DNA of 64,000 nt from Spinacia oleracea (taxonomy: Eukaryota; Streptophyta; Magnoliopsida; Caryophyllales; Amaranthaceae). Under the pieces are notes generated by a model. It had not been told where the DNA came from. It was given only the letters and a program-made list of their open reading frames with translations, and searched no databases. Positions 12,947-23,885 of this stretch are shown piece after piece (within the stretch, counting starts at the first letter, position 1; the number at the start of each line of letters is the position of its first letter). The DNA lies in assembly GCF_020520425.1 (NCBI RefSeq), contig NC_079492.1, forward strand, positions 144,119,861 through 144,183,860, written 5' to 3'. Position numbers and translations under genes: made by a program.

Positions 12947-13036
12947 TATTATTTTGGACTCGTAGATAGGATTCGAACTGATTTTTTTGCGCAAACTGAA
13001 TGGTGTATGCCATTGGAAATAGGGGTATGTATGATA

Positions 13037-13368
13037 CTCTCTCCGTATTTATTTAAGAGATACACTTGGCCGAGCACGAGTATTAAGAAGAAAAATTGAA
13101 TGAAATAAAATAATAAAGCAAGTGGGGTTGGGTAGAAATTTTAATAAGTAAATAAGTGGGGACTATGTTATTTTGGGGGGGTGGGAGGTGGGAGGTGGGG
13201 TGGGTTTCAAAAATTATTTGTTTAATAGGATGGTGGGTCATAGGGTAAATTAGATGTATTATTTAATTAGAAGGTGGGGTTGATAAGTTACTAAATATGG
13301 CAAGTGTATCTCTTAAATAAATACGGTCGGAAAAGGCAAGTATATCTCTTAAATAAATACAGAGGGAG
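13037..13368. mobile_element. Stowaway-like MITE, family 3, with duplicated right end
   Basis: The left end ctccgtatttatttaagaga mirrors the right end tctcttaaataaatac, flanked by TA. The right terminal segment occurs twice in a row (about 13296-13325 and 13336-13368), so one terminus has been duplicated. It is non-coding, with a G-rich stretch near 13175-13200. Confidence 0.8.
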
Positions 13369-14462
13369 TACGGAGTATCGAATTATGAAGGATTTACTAT
13401 TGTGCAGGGTATAAGATGTTTAGGTTGAGTTCTACTTGACTTTATCTGAACTTAATTGAACTTATATTGTTTGAAATAAACTTATTTGTGTGAAATTGTT
13501 AGTAGAAAATTTATTGTGTTCAATAAAAACTTAATTTGGCAGAACTAGCTGAACTATTACGTATATGTTTACTGAACTTATCCAAAATGTTGTTTTATTG
13601 AACTAGTCTTAACTTATAAGTGAAGTGGAATAACCCTAGCATAGTAGCATGCTTGGCTTGTGAAGGATTTTGAGGGTTGAACGTCATGCATGGGTCATGA
13701 TCACGTCGAATATAGGGATAAGTTCGTTAAATCAATAATTGCATAAATAGGACATATAAATAAAAATCAATAATTCATCATTAAATTATTGTCGGTGCAT
13801 GTTCTTGATTGTCATTACTCGTAATTAATTATACTAATGCAATAGTATGACAACGTATTACAATTTGTATGGAGCGTTGAAACCCTTGATGCGAGCTACG
13901 TACGTGACTCGTAATGATAAATTATGTGACATGATCAGACAATTTAATACTGGTATTAGTTATTTTAGTTGTATTTTAAATCTACAGAAAATGAAGCTGA
14001 AATTTCTGGATCCTAATCTCACGCTTGAGCAGCTGATTTCTTCAATTATTTTAGGGTTTAAATATTCTATTTTTAGTCATCTTATGCTTAACTTATTTAG
14101 AGGTTAGGTGTATATCGTTTGGATAGTAGTACGCCCGTGATTATTTTCGTACAAAGAAACAAATTTGTACATGAGTAGCTTAAATCTATACACGACGCGT
14201 GTAAAATAAGCGAAATTTATAGTTTTTAATATTCATTTGGGTTTTAAAAATATGGTACTTTTAATTTTATTTTCTTAAAGGCTTTCTACTTTATTTTTCA
14301 GTAAGAGTATAATTTCCTACAAAAGTTCTTGTACGCATCGGTTGTATAATAAATTTATTGTACATCGCGTTAACTTTTAACATGTTTTGATTAACTTTTA
14401 CGGATATGTTTAATTATTAATGATTTTGAAGGGATGATTTCTTAAAGATCACTAAAAATATA
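13369..14462. other. Non-coding stretch between MITEs
   Basis: It holds degenerate AACTTAT/GAACTTA words (13420-13620) resembling the interior of the Tourist-like MITE at 29080-29271. An 86-codon open frame at 13847-14107 matches no family I know and is not called as a gene. Confidence 0.5.
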
Positions 14463-14721
14463 TTTCCTCCGTTCATAAATACTCGCAATGTTTGTCAATT
14501 TCACGCATGTCAATGCACAATTTAGATAGCCAATATCTTAAATTCTCTTCAAGCAAAAATTATAAAAAATTGATATTTTGAAAATATGTATTGAGACGAA
14601 TTTAACAAGATCTCACATGAGTATATTTTATTTGACATGTAAATTACTAACAATAGTCAAAGTGGAATATGTGAATAGTGTAAATATACCTAAAGTTGCG
14701 AGTATTTATGAACAGAGGAAG
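14463..14721. mobile_element. Stowaway-like MITE, family 2, copy 2
   Basis: The left end cctccgttcataaatactcg mirrors gcgagtatttatgaacagag on the right; TA follows at 14722. Size and interior match the copy at 12687-12946, less than 2 kb away. Confidence 0.85.
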
Positions 14722-15459
14722 TATAACTTATACTTCGTATATCATATTGAAATAACTTTTGAACATTTTTATTTTTACTTTAATGTACAATATTTATTTA
14801 TACACCACCTTTAAATAAGAATTTGTGAATTTTCCAAATAATTGAAGATTTTTGAAATAAGTTATCTTGTTTTGCTCATTTAGGAGTAGAGTTGTCGGTA
14901 AACCCGTGTGGCCGTGTTAGTTAGTTAAAGGCAAACTCTTTTAGATGGTGTACTTCGAGTGTTCTAAAGAAGGATAGATGATATTCCTGGAGTGTGAAAT
15001 TGTAGCAAATGACAAAACACAAAACAACAGTTAAAAGAATGTGATTTCTTTTGCTTTTTAACTTGAAATGACAAGAATGTTGGCTGTTTTTAACCTAACT
15101 AAAATCAATTCACACTGTTAAATTAGATGTGATGTTTATATGATTGTTTTTTTGTTACAAATTGCATGATTGATAGATTTTTTCAACTTGTTTTGTTGTA
15201 GAAACTCTATTTGTCGACGTTGTAAGATGTTAATCCGTTGGTTAATTAAGTGTTCTGTTTAGTTTGGTATCTTGTAAATTACGCGTACTTGTATGAAATT
15301 GTTCATTTTAAGAAAGCCATAAATGTCTAATTATAGTACGGAGTACATGGATATGTATTTTAACTTTTAATTTTTTTTATAAATATTAATAACGAGAAAA
15401 TGTTTCCAATTTTTGCTTACCCTAGAAATTAAAAGGCTAATAAGTACTCCAATAACATA

Positions 15460-15900
15460 GATGCGAGTTGAGCTTGACTTGAACTCGAAACTAAGCTCAA
15501 CTTGCGAGCTTGAAAATTTTGAAGCTTGACTCGAAATTAAAAACTCGAGCTCGAATTAGGCTTGAGCTCAACTCGAGATGAGTTAGATAATGAACGTATA
15601 TTGTTTTTTTAATTATTAAAAATTCATTTTATGTTATAAAACATGTAATCTAAAATAAAGTTTAGAATAAAAACCAATTTTCTTAAAAAGATACAAAACG
15701 TTATACTCGGTACAAAAAAGAATTTATGACCACACTCGAGCTGAGTCTTGGCTGAGTTTTAACTCGACTCGTAGGTTATTGGTTGTATTGTCCGATAAGC
15801 ATCCTTAACAATGGGAAAAAGCTTGACTGAGTTTTAACTCGACTCGTAGGTTATTGGTTGTGTTGTCTGATAAGCATCCTTAACAATGGGAAAAAGCTAC
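15460..15900. repeat. CTCGAGCTTGA word array with a 75-bp direct duplication at its right end
   Basis: From 15460 to 15595 the sequence is a degenerate array of ctcgagctcgaa and cttgagctcaac words. Similar words return at 15735-15850, where a 75-bp unit starting ctgagttttaactcgactcg occurs twice in tandem (15752 and 15827). Composition is like the hAT-bounded arrays elsewhere, but I could not define matching ends here. The element identity is therefore inferred. Confidence 0.5.
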
Positions 15901-16042
15901 ATGACACCTAATGTACAAGAGAACACCATTAATTTGTTGACACATCATCAAACCCACTAAAAATGGGAATGAAAGACAATAAATATGTCATTTCAACCAA
16001 TAGAAAAAACATGGTGTATAAGATAAAGGGCGTACATGTAGT
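15897..16042. mobile_element. Small inverted-end MITE
   Basis: The left end CTACATGACACC and the complement of the right end CTACATGTACGCC are imperfect inverted repeats; both are followed inward by acaccat. Length is about 146 bp and it is non-coding. The target duplication is unclear. The words tccttaacaatg occur on both sides, which complicates the boundary. Confidence 0.45.
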
Positions 16043-16481
16043 AGGATCCTTAACAATGCGGTCAATGACATGGGAAGTAACTAATTAACCATATTCCTTA
16101 CCTCAAACACATTGAAATTGTAAAATTTTCCTATTATATTTTTCCTGAAAAAATGGCATGTAGTTATTTTAATGCAATCAAGGCAAGCTATTTAATTTTG
16201 CATCCAACAAACAGTCCCGTAAAACCAGAGTGTTGTCTACTATAGCTCATAATTAAAAAATTATTAATTAAAAAATATTTAAAAATTAGAATTTAAAAAT
16301 GGAAGTTGATAAAATATTTAAAGTAGGGCCAATAACAATGTGGGGGTTAGACATAGTCAGTTGTCATTAGTGCAAAAGGACAATCATCTCACATGTAAAT
16401 TAGCCCCATTTTTCTACGTACATTAATCAACTCTCTTTGTCTCTCAAGTACTATTAACATGTACAATCACTCTCAACCCCT

Positions 16482-16492
16482 TTATATATATA
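16482..16492 (+). promoter_or_regulatory. TATA box of the MGNC gene
   Basis: TTATATATATAA lies about 105 bp upstream of the start codon at 16596, at a distance that fits a short leader. The match is exact to the plant TATA consensus. Confidence 0.65.
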
Positions 16493-16595
16493 ACCCTCAT
16501 TTCATGCATTACTTTACTACTACTTTTACCTCAAAATTATTAAGCGATTTTTTTGGTGAGCGGAAAAAGAAACACCAAACAATTTTTTATAAAAA

Positions 16596-16949
16596 ATGGG
16601 AAATTGTATGGAAACTTGCAAGGTTAATAGATTCAAAGGAGGGGGAGGAGAAGAGAGCGGGAAATCGAAAGAAGAAAACGGGGGAATTGAAATGATTTGT
16701 AAAGAAGGAGACTTTGTGAAGAACGTTGCGAGTAATAAAAATGGTTTAAGAGTAAAAATGGTTTTGACTAAAGAAGAGTTACAATGGTTGATGATGCAGT
16801 TGAGTAACAGAGATGGCAATGGAGGAAAGAGGATTGAAGATGTTTTAGGGGAGCTTGAGAAGGGAAGAAAGAAAGTTTCAGGTCATTCTTGGAAACCTTC
16901 TCTTGATAGTATAACTGAAATCCCTGAAGTTGTTGAGATGAATAGATGA
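16596..16949 (+). CDS. Small plant protein of unknown function, MGNC start, RVK-LTK-E motif
   Basis: An intact single-exon frame of 117 residues with a good TATA box. It starts MGNC, so N-myristoylation on Gly2 and palmitoylation on Cys4 are plausible (inference), which would place it at membranes. A Gly/Glu/Lys-rich low-complexity segment (about 14-30) precedes the conserved core RVKMVLTKEELQWLMMQL (about 52-69), a DVLGELEKGR helix and a tail WKPSLDSITEIPE. The core matches the gene at 22701-23192 on the opposite strand (RVK, LTK-E, DV, L-I-E), so both belong to one plant family. I do not recall a firm function or name. A tRNA-derived SINE lies antisense directly after the stop. Confidence 0.75.
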   Translation: MGNCMETCKVNRFKGGGGEESGKSKEENGGIEMICKEGDFVKNVASNKNGLRVKMVLTKEELQWLMMQLSNRDGNGGKRIEDVLGELEKGRKKVSGHSWKPSLDSITEIPEVVEMNR

Positions 16950-16956
16950 TGGTTTT

Positions 16957-17292
16957 TGTTTTGGGTGAGTAGAGAGAGTTGTAAAGGGTAAACTGGATTC
17001 GATCTCAGGTTTTAGGTGTTGTTTGTCGATCTCTCAATACTTTACAGGTTAAGCTAGTTGTCATCCACGTACGTAGTAGCATAGGTGATAGATTTTTCAT
17101 TTGAGTTTTGCTCTTGTTTTACCTTTTTCGGGTGTGTTGTAGAGAGTTGTAAAGGGTAAACGAGATTCGATATCAGGTGTGGAATATTGTTTCTCTCCCA
17201 ACACTTTACCGGTTAAGTTAGTTGTCATCCACGTACGTAGTAACGTAGATGATAGATTTGTCATTTGAGGTTTGCTCTTGATTTACTCTTTT
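16957..17292 (-). repeat. 168-bp tandem duplication, each unit carrying an antisense tRNA-derived SINE head
   Basis: gagagttgtaaagggtaaac occurs at 16974 and again 168 bp later; the units stay alignable to their ends (ctttttNggtg). Read on the minus strand each contains an A-box-like stretch (acttaaccggtaaag), a spacer, and the B-box ATCGAATC, then a pyrimidine-rich tail. That is a tRNA-derived SINE. The repeat begins within the 3' UTR of the MGNC gene. Confidence 0.7.
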
Positions 17293-18239
17293 TGGGTGGG
17301 TTGGAGCAAGGTAATTGGAAATTTTTAGGTCTTTTTGCCTTACATGGGTTACTTTAAAGGTTTGGTGTTGAACATCCACATGTGTAAATATTTTTTGAGA
17401 TAGATTGAAATGCTTGTATGAAGATCTTATGATATCAATTTGCCATCTATTATACTTTACTTCCATCCTTGTTTTCTTCATTCTATTTTATTTTTGTTTC
17501 TAATGAGCCACAACACAAGATATTACTGATTATAAAGGGTCGTACAAGGAGATTCGAACATGTGACTTATAATCGTACACATGTTCCTAGTCTCTTTGGT
17601 TGTTTTCAGCTAGAACATTTTACACTTCCTTAACCGTTAGAGGATGACTGATACTATAGTATGACAAATGTGTAAGAGATTGTGACATGATATGTGGTCT
17701 AATGATTAGTAAGCTGTCAAATAGTCTTTTACAAGAACGTCAAACTTACATTATGCAGAATCCTAAGATAATTTATCATTCTTTTTGTAGACATATTAAA
17801 TTTAATTTGTATAGAGAGAGAGAGGGGAAGCATAATGTAGCACTCTTGTCCATGTGATTCCCTATAGTAAGAGCGTAAATCAAGCTGTAAATTAAGTCTC
17901 AATTATTATTGAAAAATAATTAAAGAATAGTTTGAAATATGGCAGAAAGTGACATTTGTCACATTGGTACAAATAAACAACTCAGGCGACTTATTGGCTA
18001 AAATTAGTACGCCATAGAAAATCAAACAAAATTAGAAATGACAAAATATAATAAGCCTAAATGTTGGACTTTAGGTGTGTGATGGAAACTAAACTTAAAC
18101 AATATGACGGGGACCTGCATGAGCTCCATAGATGGATCATGTGGTTTAGTTTTACACAACACATAGAACCCTACAACCCCCTTGGGGGCCGTTGGCCCTG
18201 ACATATGAACAAGAAAGGCGGCTTCCGCGGTTATTAAGG
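17293..18239. other. Intergenic, no gene
   Basis: A decayed tRNA-like piece (gagattcgaacatgtgactt near 17550) is visible. Short open frames show no family features. Confidence 0.5.
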
Positions 18240-18241
18240 TA

Positions 18242-18440
18242 CTCCCTCTATCCTTTTTTGTTTGCCCTATTTGACGTTTTAGGCCGTCTCTAAAATATTG
18301 TCTCATTAACATAAAAGTTCATGTGACCACAACTTTACTCGAACATATACTTCCACTTTTGTGTCTGCTTAATTCTACACAATCAAATCTTAATAAAAAA
18401 CACTATTGTTGCATGGGGCAAACAACGGAGATGAATGGAG
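18242..18440. mobile_element. Stowaway-like MITE, family 4
   Basis: The left end ctccctctatcc then tttgccc and the complement of the right end ctccattcatctccg then tttgccc are inverted. TA flanks at 18240 and 18441 complete a 199-bp element. Confidence 0.8.
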
Positions 18441-18544
18441 TATATTGTAAGGACATATATGTAATTGTAGTCGTACAATAATTAAAATTTGAATTGTACT
18501 CTTATAGCGGCTAGACGGCTATATATTGTACTGGGTTGAAGATT

Positions 18545-18640
18545 TTTCTTCTTAATCTATTACAATGGTGGAGGGGAATTTGAACTTGTGACTTATCGTG
18601 TGCATAGACTCTCAATCTTAACCACTAGGTCAAGATCGAT
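18545..18640 (-). mobile_element. Decayed tRNA-derived SINE head
   Basis: On the minus strand it reads gacctagtggttaagattga (A-box-like) then gttcaaattcc (B-box-like), with tRNA spacing. No duplication or tail was resolved. Confidence 0.45.
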
Positions 18641-19482
18641 CTCATTTGACGTGCTTAGTGCTCCGTATCGTAAGTTAAGTTTTCTAAAATTACAAAAACA
18701 ATGGTGTACATAATACAGTAATGGTTATTGATTCAGATTATGATTTCCTATATATCTCTGGAATGTAACTTATGTGGTTGTTTTGTGACAGTAGATTAGT
18801 AGAGTCTGCATTATAACAGACTAAAATAAAATCTGCATTATAACAGACTAAAATAAACACAAGAAACATTTATAGATGTATGAGAGCTGCTAATAGGAAT
18901 TTGAAACTAGAATCATCGTTTCCTCAAACTCACGAGAAGCCCACACTTCTCTGTCAGTGTGAGTTAATAGTAGTAGTAGAAGTCACAATTAATCGGCATA
19001 GGTGAATGCCAATTAGCGTAGTTGGTTAAAGTCTTAAGCAGAAATTGAATTCCGTTTACATCAAATGGGCTTAATTGAAAACTTTTGTGGATCGAGCTCC
19101 TTGAAAACACGTTGGATGAGGTCTGTAATTAAGCTATGCCTGCTTGTGTTAGTATTTATATGATAACTAATTTAGTTAGCTCTTGTCAGAAGAAAGAAAA
19201 AAGAAAAAAAAAAATGATAACATAACGAAAAGGCTGGTAGACTAGCAGTAAGATGCGATCAACTGTTGAAGATTGCAGATTTGCAGCCAGATGTTGCTAC
19301 TTGCTACTACAAGATGCAGATAGCAATACAGCATACTTCCTTGGTTCCAAACTGTTTGATTATTGTTAAGCAAATAAAATTTTGTGATTCTGAACTTGTA
19401 AGCAGTACAAGTTATAAAGGCATCATACAGTTTGTGGCAAAATATACAGTTTGGAGTAGTGGGTGAATCAGTTTTGAACTAA
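18641..19482. other. Intergenic, short repeats only
   Basis: A 27-bp direct repeat (tctgcattataacagactaa at 18805 and 18832) and a tRNA-like fragment near 19005-19060 are the only structure seen. Confidence 0.5.
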
Positions 19483-20228
19483 GAGCATCAATATTTATGG
19501 GATTTTACCCTTCCCATTTGAGAAAAAATGGAAAAGGGAGGGTTCCCATGAATGTGAGATTTATCTCATAATCAGAAAAGAAATGGGGAGGCAAATAATA
19601 TGGGAAGCATCCAATAAAACTAGTGATCCCCAAGCATAACCCACTACCACAAACAGCCACACCTGACTCAACATATTTGGCAAAATTGTGGCTCGTCTAT
19701 CGATGACGACTGATTATTTAAATTATTGCAATATTTTAAAAAAATAAAAATTGTATGGTTTCATGTCTATTTCATCTATGTTTCTTTAATGAATTTATAT
19801 TGTTTTATTTCTAAACCAAATTACAAATCTTATTATTTAAGTATTTATTTGTTCCAATGATAAAAATTATCATCAACATCAGCGCGATTAATGATAAAAT
19901 TAACGATCAAATAGCAATTAACGATTAAATTAGTGTAATTAAAAATTCCGCTTTTTTAAACGTACTATAATTATTTAATCCGATTAATTAAATGGTAATC
20001 ATTTAATTATAATTAACAAATTTTGATTTAATTAATAACAAATCTTATTTATTAGAAAAGGTAGTGGGGTATGGAAAAGTAGGAGAGAGAAGGTAAATGG
20101 AGAGGTTAATGAATGTAGGTATGAAATTGTGAAATGGGAAGGTTATGTGATAAAGTTAGTGGAAAATGATGTGGACCAATGAGATGAGGGGAGAGAAGGT
20201 CATGGGTTCCCCATGAGTGTTGATGCTC
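19483..20228. mobile_element. PIF/Harbinger-type non-autonomous element
   Basis: The left end GAGCATCAATATTTATGGG and the complement of the right end GAGCATCAACACTCATGGGG are inverted. The 3-bp target duplication TAA sits at 19480-19482 and 20229-20231, the PIF/Harbinger size and sequence class. The 746-bp interior is AT-rich and non-coding. Confidence 0.8.
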
Positions 20229-20231
20229 TAA

Positions 20232-20562
20232 GGCACCGTTTGGTATGGTGTAAAAGGTTTTCAGTGTAAAATGATTTTCTGTGGAAAACATTTTTCAAGG
20301 GAAAATATAATTTCAAACTAGTTTTCCTTTGTTTTTTTTTTTCTAAAAGGAAATGGGAGAAGATGGTAAAGATTGAGGGGAAGAAATGAGAGGGAGGAAA
20401 GGTGGAAAAGTGGTTTCCCTCCCTTTCAAATGGAAAATATTTTTCCATCTCTGGGGAGTTATGGAAAATTGTTGAAATCCATGCCAAAAATCAAACAACG
20501 TAAAATGATTGAAAAAGGGGAAAATCGTTTTCCATAAAAACGTTTTAAACCCTACCCAACGT
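20232..20562. mobile_element. GTTTGGTR MITE, copy 1
   Basis: The left end ggcaccgtttggtatggtgt mirrors the right end accctacccaacg with subterminal gtaaaatgattttc against gaaaatcgttttcca. A close relative sits in an NDPK intron at 50631-50968, sharing aaactagttttcctttgttt and gggagaagatggtraagatt. It abuts the preceding Harbinger-type element. The superfamily is not fixed. Confidence 0.75.
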
Positions 20563-22562
20563 AGTAAGTGAATTCCAACTGATGTTAAGGCGGCTGGGCG
20601 GATGACACATATATAAAATGTGGGTAGTTTTGAATAGGAACTTGGTTTCGTTAGTCCGTGACTCCCTTTTAAGACCGAGTTGTATATGGAGTTTGCTAAG
20701 GTCCTGAGGCTAAATTGTTTCTGAATAAAACTAGAGTTTTGAACCTTTGATGCAGTCTCTGGTAACAATAATGGCCGCTTAACCAGTTTCAGTTAGATAG
20801 CAAGAGTCCAAAACATGCTGTAATTTATAGGTCATATAGCATTAGCAGGGACTGGGGATCAAGCCTTCGTTTATGAAAATCATGACAGCATAAACACAAT
20901 CAATAATACTAGTTGTTAAAATCACACTTCTTCTGAACTTTTACATTATAAGTTTACCAAACTATCTGCAGAATATGCAGATCAGTAACAGAAAACAGAA
21001 CCAAAACTGGATCCCGGAAATGGATGTCGAACTAACCAAAAACATATGTGATCATCATCACTTACCCAAATTTTAATTTGTTGATTGATCAGAACCCTCG
21101 ATTTATTGAGAGGTTCCCTTCGCTCAGTTGCAGTTCTGAATCTTCCTGAAGTAGTCTTTAAAGTGTTTTTACCAATAAAGGTGTTCTTAAGAGCATAATA
21201 GCACGGGCATAAAGTTACATATAATTTACCATTATTTATTACCGCTTATCTGAAGAGATACAAGTTGAACCAAATGTAACCATGTACTTTTGAGTAAAGA
21301 GGTTGTCCTGTATGGAATGAGAACGGTTGGATCGGAGAGGCATGGTTCATACATCGGATTTCCTGCGCGCTCTGGTATGACTCTGGACAAGTAGGAATGT
21401 TAAGCTACCCTTGGGAAGATTCGAGGATCACCTTCCAGTGCTTAAGTCAGAGATTGCAAATGGATTATCAAGTAATTATTTAGTAGGATGATTGGGGTTA
21501 AGTAGCTTTCACAATAGATAAGATCCATATATATAGGTGGATCAGGTGCACGGCGGGTTCAAAACTTTAGGTTATGATCCATAGCATAGCGACCCGTTGA
21601 CCCTAAGTCTCTCCTCATAACTTGGTCCTACCAATAGAGATGAGGTTGGTAGGGTCTTATTTCACAGCTGACGTAGGAATGATACGAGGGTTTTTTTCCT
21701 ATCTTATTTTAGCAAGGGTTCCTATCGGCATGCTGAGAGGCCACATTAACATGAATTGAATGAAATCTCTTAATACTTGGAACTATTTATGGACTATCTT
21801 GTTGGTTAGATGCTATTTGGTCCATTAAAAAGCAGTCAAACATCATTTTCATGTGAATTTTAAGTACTTTATTTGTACATCATTAAAAAACTTTATAAAA
21901 TCAAATTAGCTTCTTGCTGGTTCCTTTTACTTTAGCCTTTTGTAAAAGTATTATCATACTATTGCTTAGATTTATATCCCCAAAATCCATGATTCAATTT
22001 AATTTAGTGAAATCACTATATCAGCTTTTAGCACCAACTTTTGTTATTTAAATTTCACTTGCACCATACTGTGATGTCCTTGTTAGTTGGTTGATCTTGA
22101 TCATGAGTAAACTTGAAACTCCATGCCATTAAACTCACCATAAAGAGGTCAATTGGTCGTATTGAACAAAACTCAAACGACTACGTTTTTTTCTTAAGAG
22201 TTATGCGTAAACCGTAAACCACCCAACATAATCAAAGTAAAGAGTGTAAAAGTAAGAATGTTGCGACTAGAAATAAACAGAGTAAGTATGTATCTAATTA
22301 GTAGTAATAAACCAATGTACAGAGTAATCATTGATCCTTGAACAAAAATTCCAAATAAATTACAAAATATGAAAATGGATAAGTATTTACTTTGCTAAAA
22401 TGAGTTCCCCTAACATAACCCACTAATGAGCTTGGAGCTAGGATTAGTACCACCACTAGCTACTCAAAACCAAATCCTTAGAACTAACACACTATAGCTA
22501 GCATACTTCGTATTATACAACACTGAACCCTCATCTTCGGAAAAAAGGGAGAAAAAATGAAT
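20563..22562. other. 2 kb intergenic stretch, no gene seen
   Basis: Open frames here are short, lack family motifs and overlap MITE ends. I see no tRNA, splice-linked exons or clear transposon termini. Confidence 0.55.
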
Positions 22563-22650
22563 GTCTAACCGGCGTAGCTAGTAAAGTCTTAGAAATTAGA
22601 AACATACAGAATTCAAGACCTGAGATCGAATCCCGTCTAACTCCCTGGAG
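22563..22650 (+). mobile_element. tRNA-derived SINE head, antisense to the adjoining gene
   Basis: ggcgtagctagtaaagtct is A-box-like and tgagatcgaatcccgtc holds the B-box. The stretch cctgagatcgaatccc is the same family as the SINE heads at 16957-17292. It lies about 50 bp past the stop of the minus-strand gene at 22701-23192. Confidence 0.65.
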
Positions 22651-22700
22651 AAAAAATCGAAGAAGTGGAGGGGGCGGGGGGAGATTAAGGAGAACAACAC

Positions 22701-23192
22701 TTATACATTCTTCTTCTGATACTCGTCGTACTCCTCCTCCTCCTCCTCCTCTTCTGAGATGGTTTCGAGGTCGAAATCTTTGGAAGGAGACGAAACAACA
22801 TTAATCCGTTGAGGGGGAAGCTTCATAAGTTGATTAACCACATCTTTAAAATCCAAACCCCCCTCATCCCCTTTACACTTTGCTAACAACTTTGCTGCTT
22901 CTGCTTTTGTTAACAAAACTTTTACTCTAACATTATTATTTATGTTATTATCATTATTGTTTTTATTACTTACCCCTTTAGTTATGTTCTTCATCACTTG
23001 ATCACACTCATTAATCTCGTCTTGAGACGACATAATTAGAAGAGGCTCCCTAATTGATTCCTCGGAATAATCATCCTCGCGCTCATACCCAACAATTTTA
23101 GGACTTCTTTGAAGCTTTGATCTTGTTGTAGGAGTTTTGTATTTCTTTGTAATGGTTTCGAGTAATTTGTCTACTGCAAACATGGTGACCAT
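22701..23192 (-). CDS. Small plant protein of unknown function, RVK-LTK-E motif, acidic C-terminus
   Basis: A single-exon frame of 163 residues starting MVTMFAVDKLLETITKKYKT. Upstream in-frame codons lack an ATG, so the ATG at 23192 is the first usable start; ATG at 23183 (three codons on) is an alternative. A Lys/Ser-rich N-terminal third and an Asn-rich linker precede the core RVKVLLTKAEAAKLLAKC. A DVVNQLMKLPPQRINVV block follows, then a poly-Glu tail. The core, DV helix and L-x-I-x-E ending match the gene at 16596-16949, so the two look like divergent paralogues in inverted orientation. Function is unknown; the N-terminus differs and lacks the MGNC lipidation signal. A TATA box lies about 110 bp upstream. 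Confidence 0.75.
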   Translation of the reverse strand: MVTMFAVDKLLETITKKYKTPTTRSKLQRSPKIVGYEREDDYSEESIREPLLIMSSQDEINECDQVMKNITKGVSNKNNNDNNINNNVRVKVLLTKAEAAKLLAKCKGDEGGLDFKDVVNQLMKLPPQRINVVSSPSKDFDLETISEEEEEEEEYDEYQKKNV

Positions 23193-23300
23193 GTTTACAA
23201 AGAAAGTGTACAAAGAAAGTGTTGGTAGTTTTTCTTTGTGTTGTGTTTTTTTTTTTGTTGTTAATGTGTTGTGTGGTGGTTGAGTAGTGTTTGAGAGTCT

Positions 23301-23310
23301 TTATATATAC
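23301..23310 (-). promoter_or_regulatory. TATA box of the minus-strand RVK-LTK gene
   Basis: On the minus strand GTATATATAAAG lies about 110 bp upstream of the ATG at 23192. Exact TATA consensus. Confidence 0.6.
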
Positions 23311-23885
23311 ACTATAATTGGAAAAGTTTATCTTTTAAAGTCTTGTAATAAATTGTTAAACTCGAGGTGGCTTTGAAAATTCAATGATGTTTAAAGTTTC
23401 TTTCATTTGGGTCATTTTCTTTCTTGTCAAGTGCCCTATCTTCCATGCAAACACCAATCCTTGTTAAACGGGGTAAAAGATAATAGGCTACTTTGACGAA
23501 ATAAGTCTTTGTTCCCTCTTAGACTCTTTACTATTGGAGACTTGGAGTGTTGTGTGAGAAATAAGTTCGTGTGACTTGTACGTATACCAAGATCAATTTA
23601 CAACTAAAATTATTTCCATGGATTCATATAACTCACATTTAGGTATCCAGAACCCAAATAAAATTATAAGTTTATAAAAATAAAAAATTGGGTGTAAATG
23701 AGCCACGAGGATAATATTTTTACAAATTTATGTGGGAGATTCGAACGTAAATATGTTATACCTATTGTATACAAGAGTTTTAATCACTACGTCAAAATCT
23801 GGGAAGTTTATTTAACTTTATAGCGTGGACGATAAGGATGATGCACCAACCATATTCATATTATCTCGTATTGAAACATTTTCGG

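Noticed and set aside
15440-15800. A sixth hAT word-array element with defined ends
   Set aside because: The ctcgagct array is clear, but I could not find matching ends and an 8-bp duplication, so it is listed only as a repeat.
20106-20768. Overlapping minus-strand open frames of 61-141 codons
   Set aside because: They run across the boundaries of a Harbinger-type element and a MITE and resemble no family.
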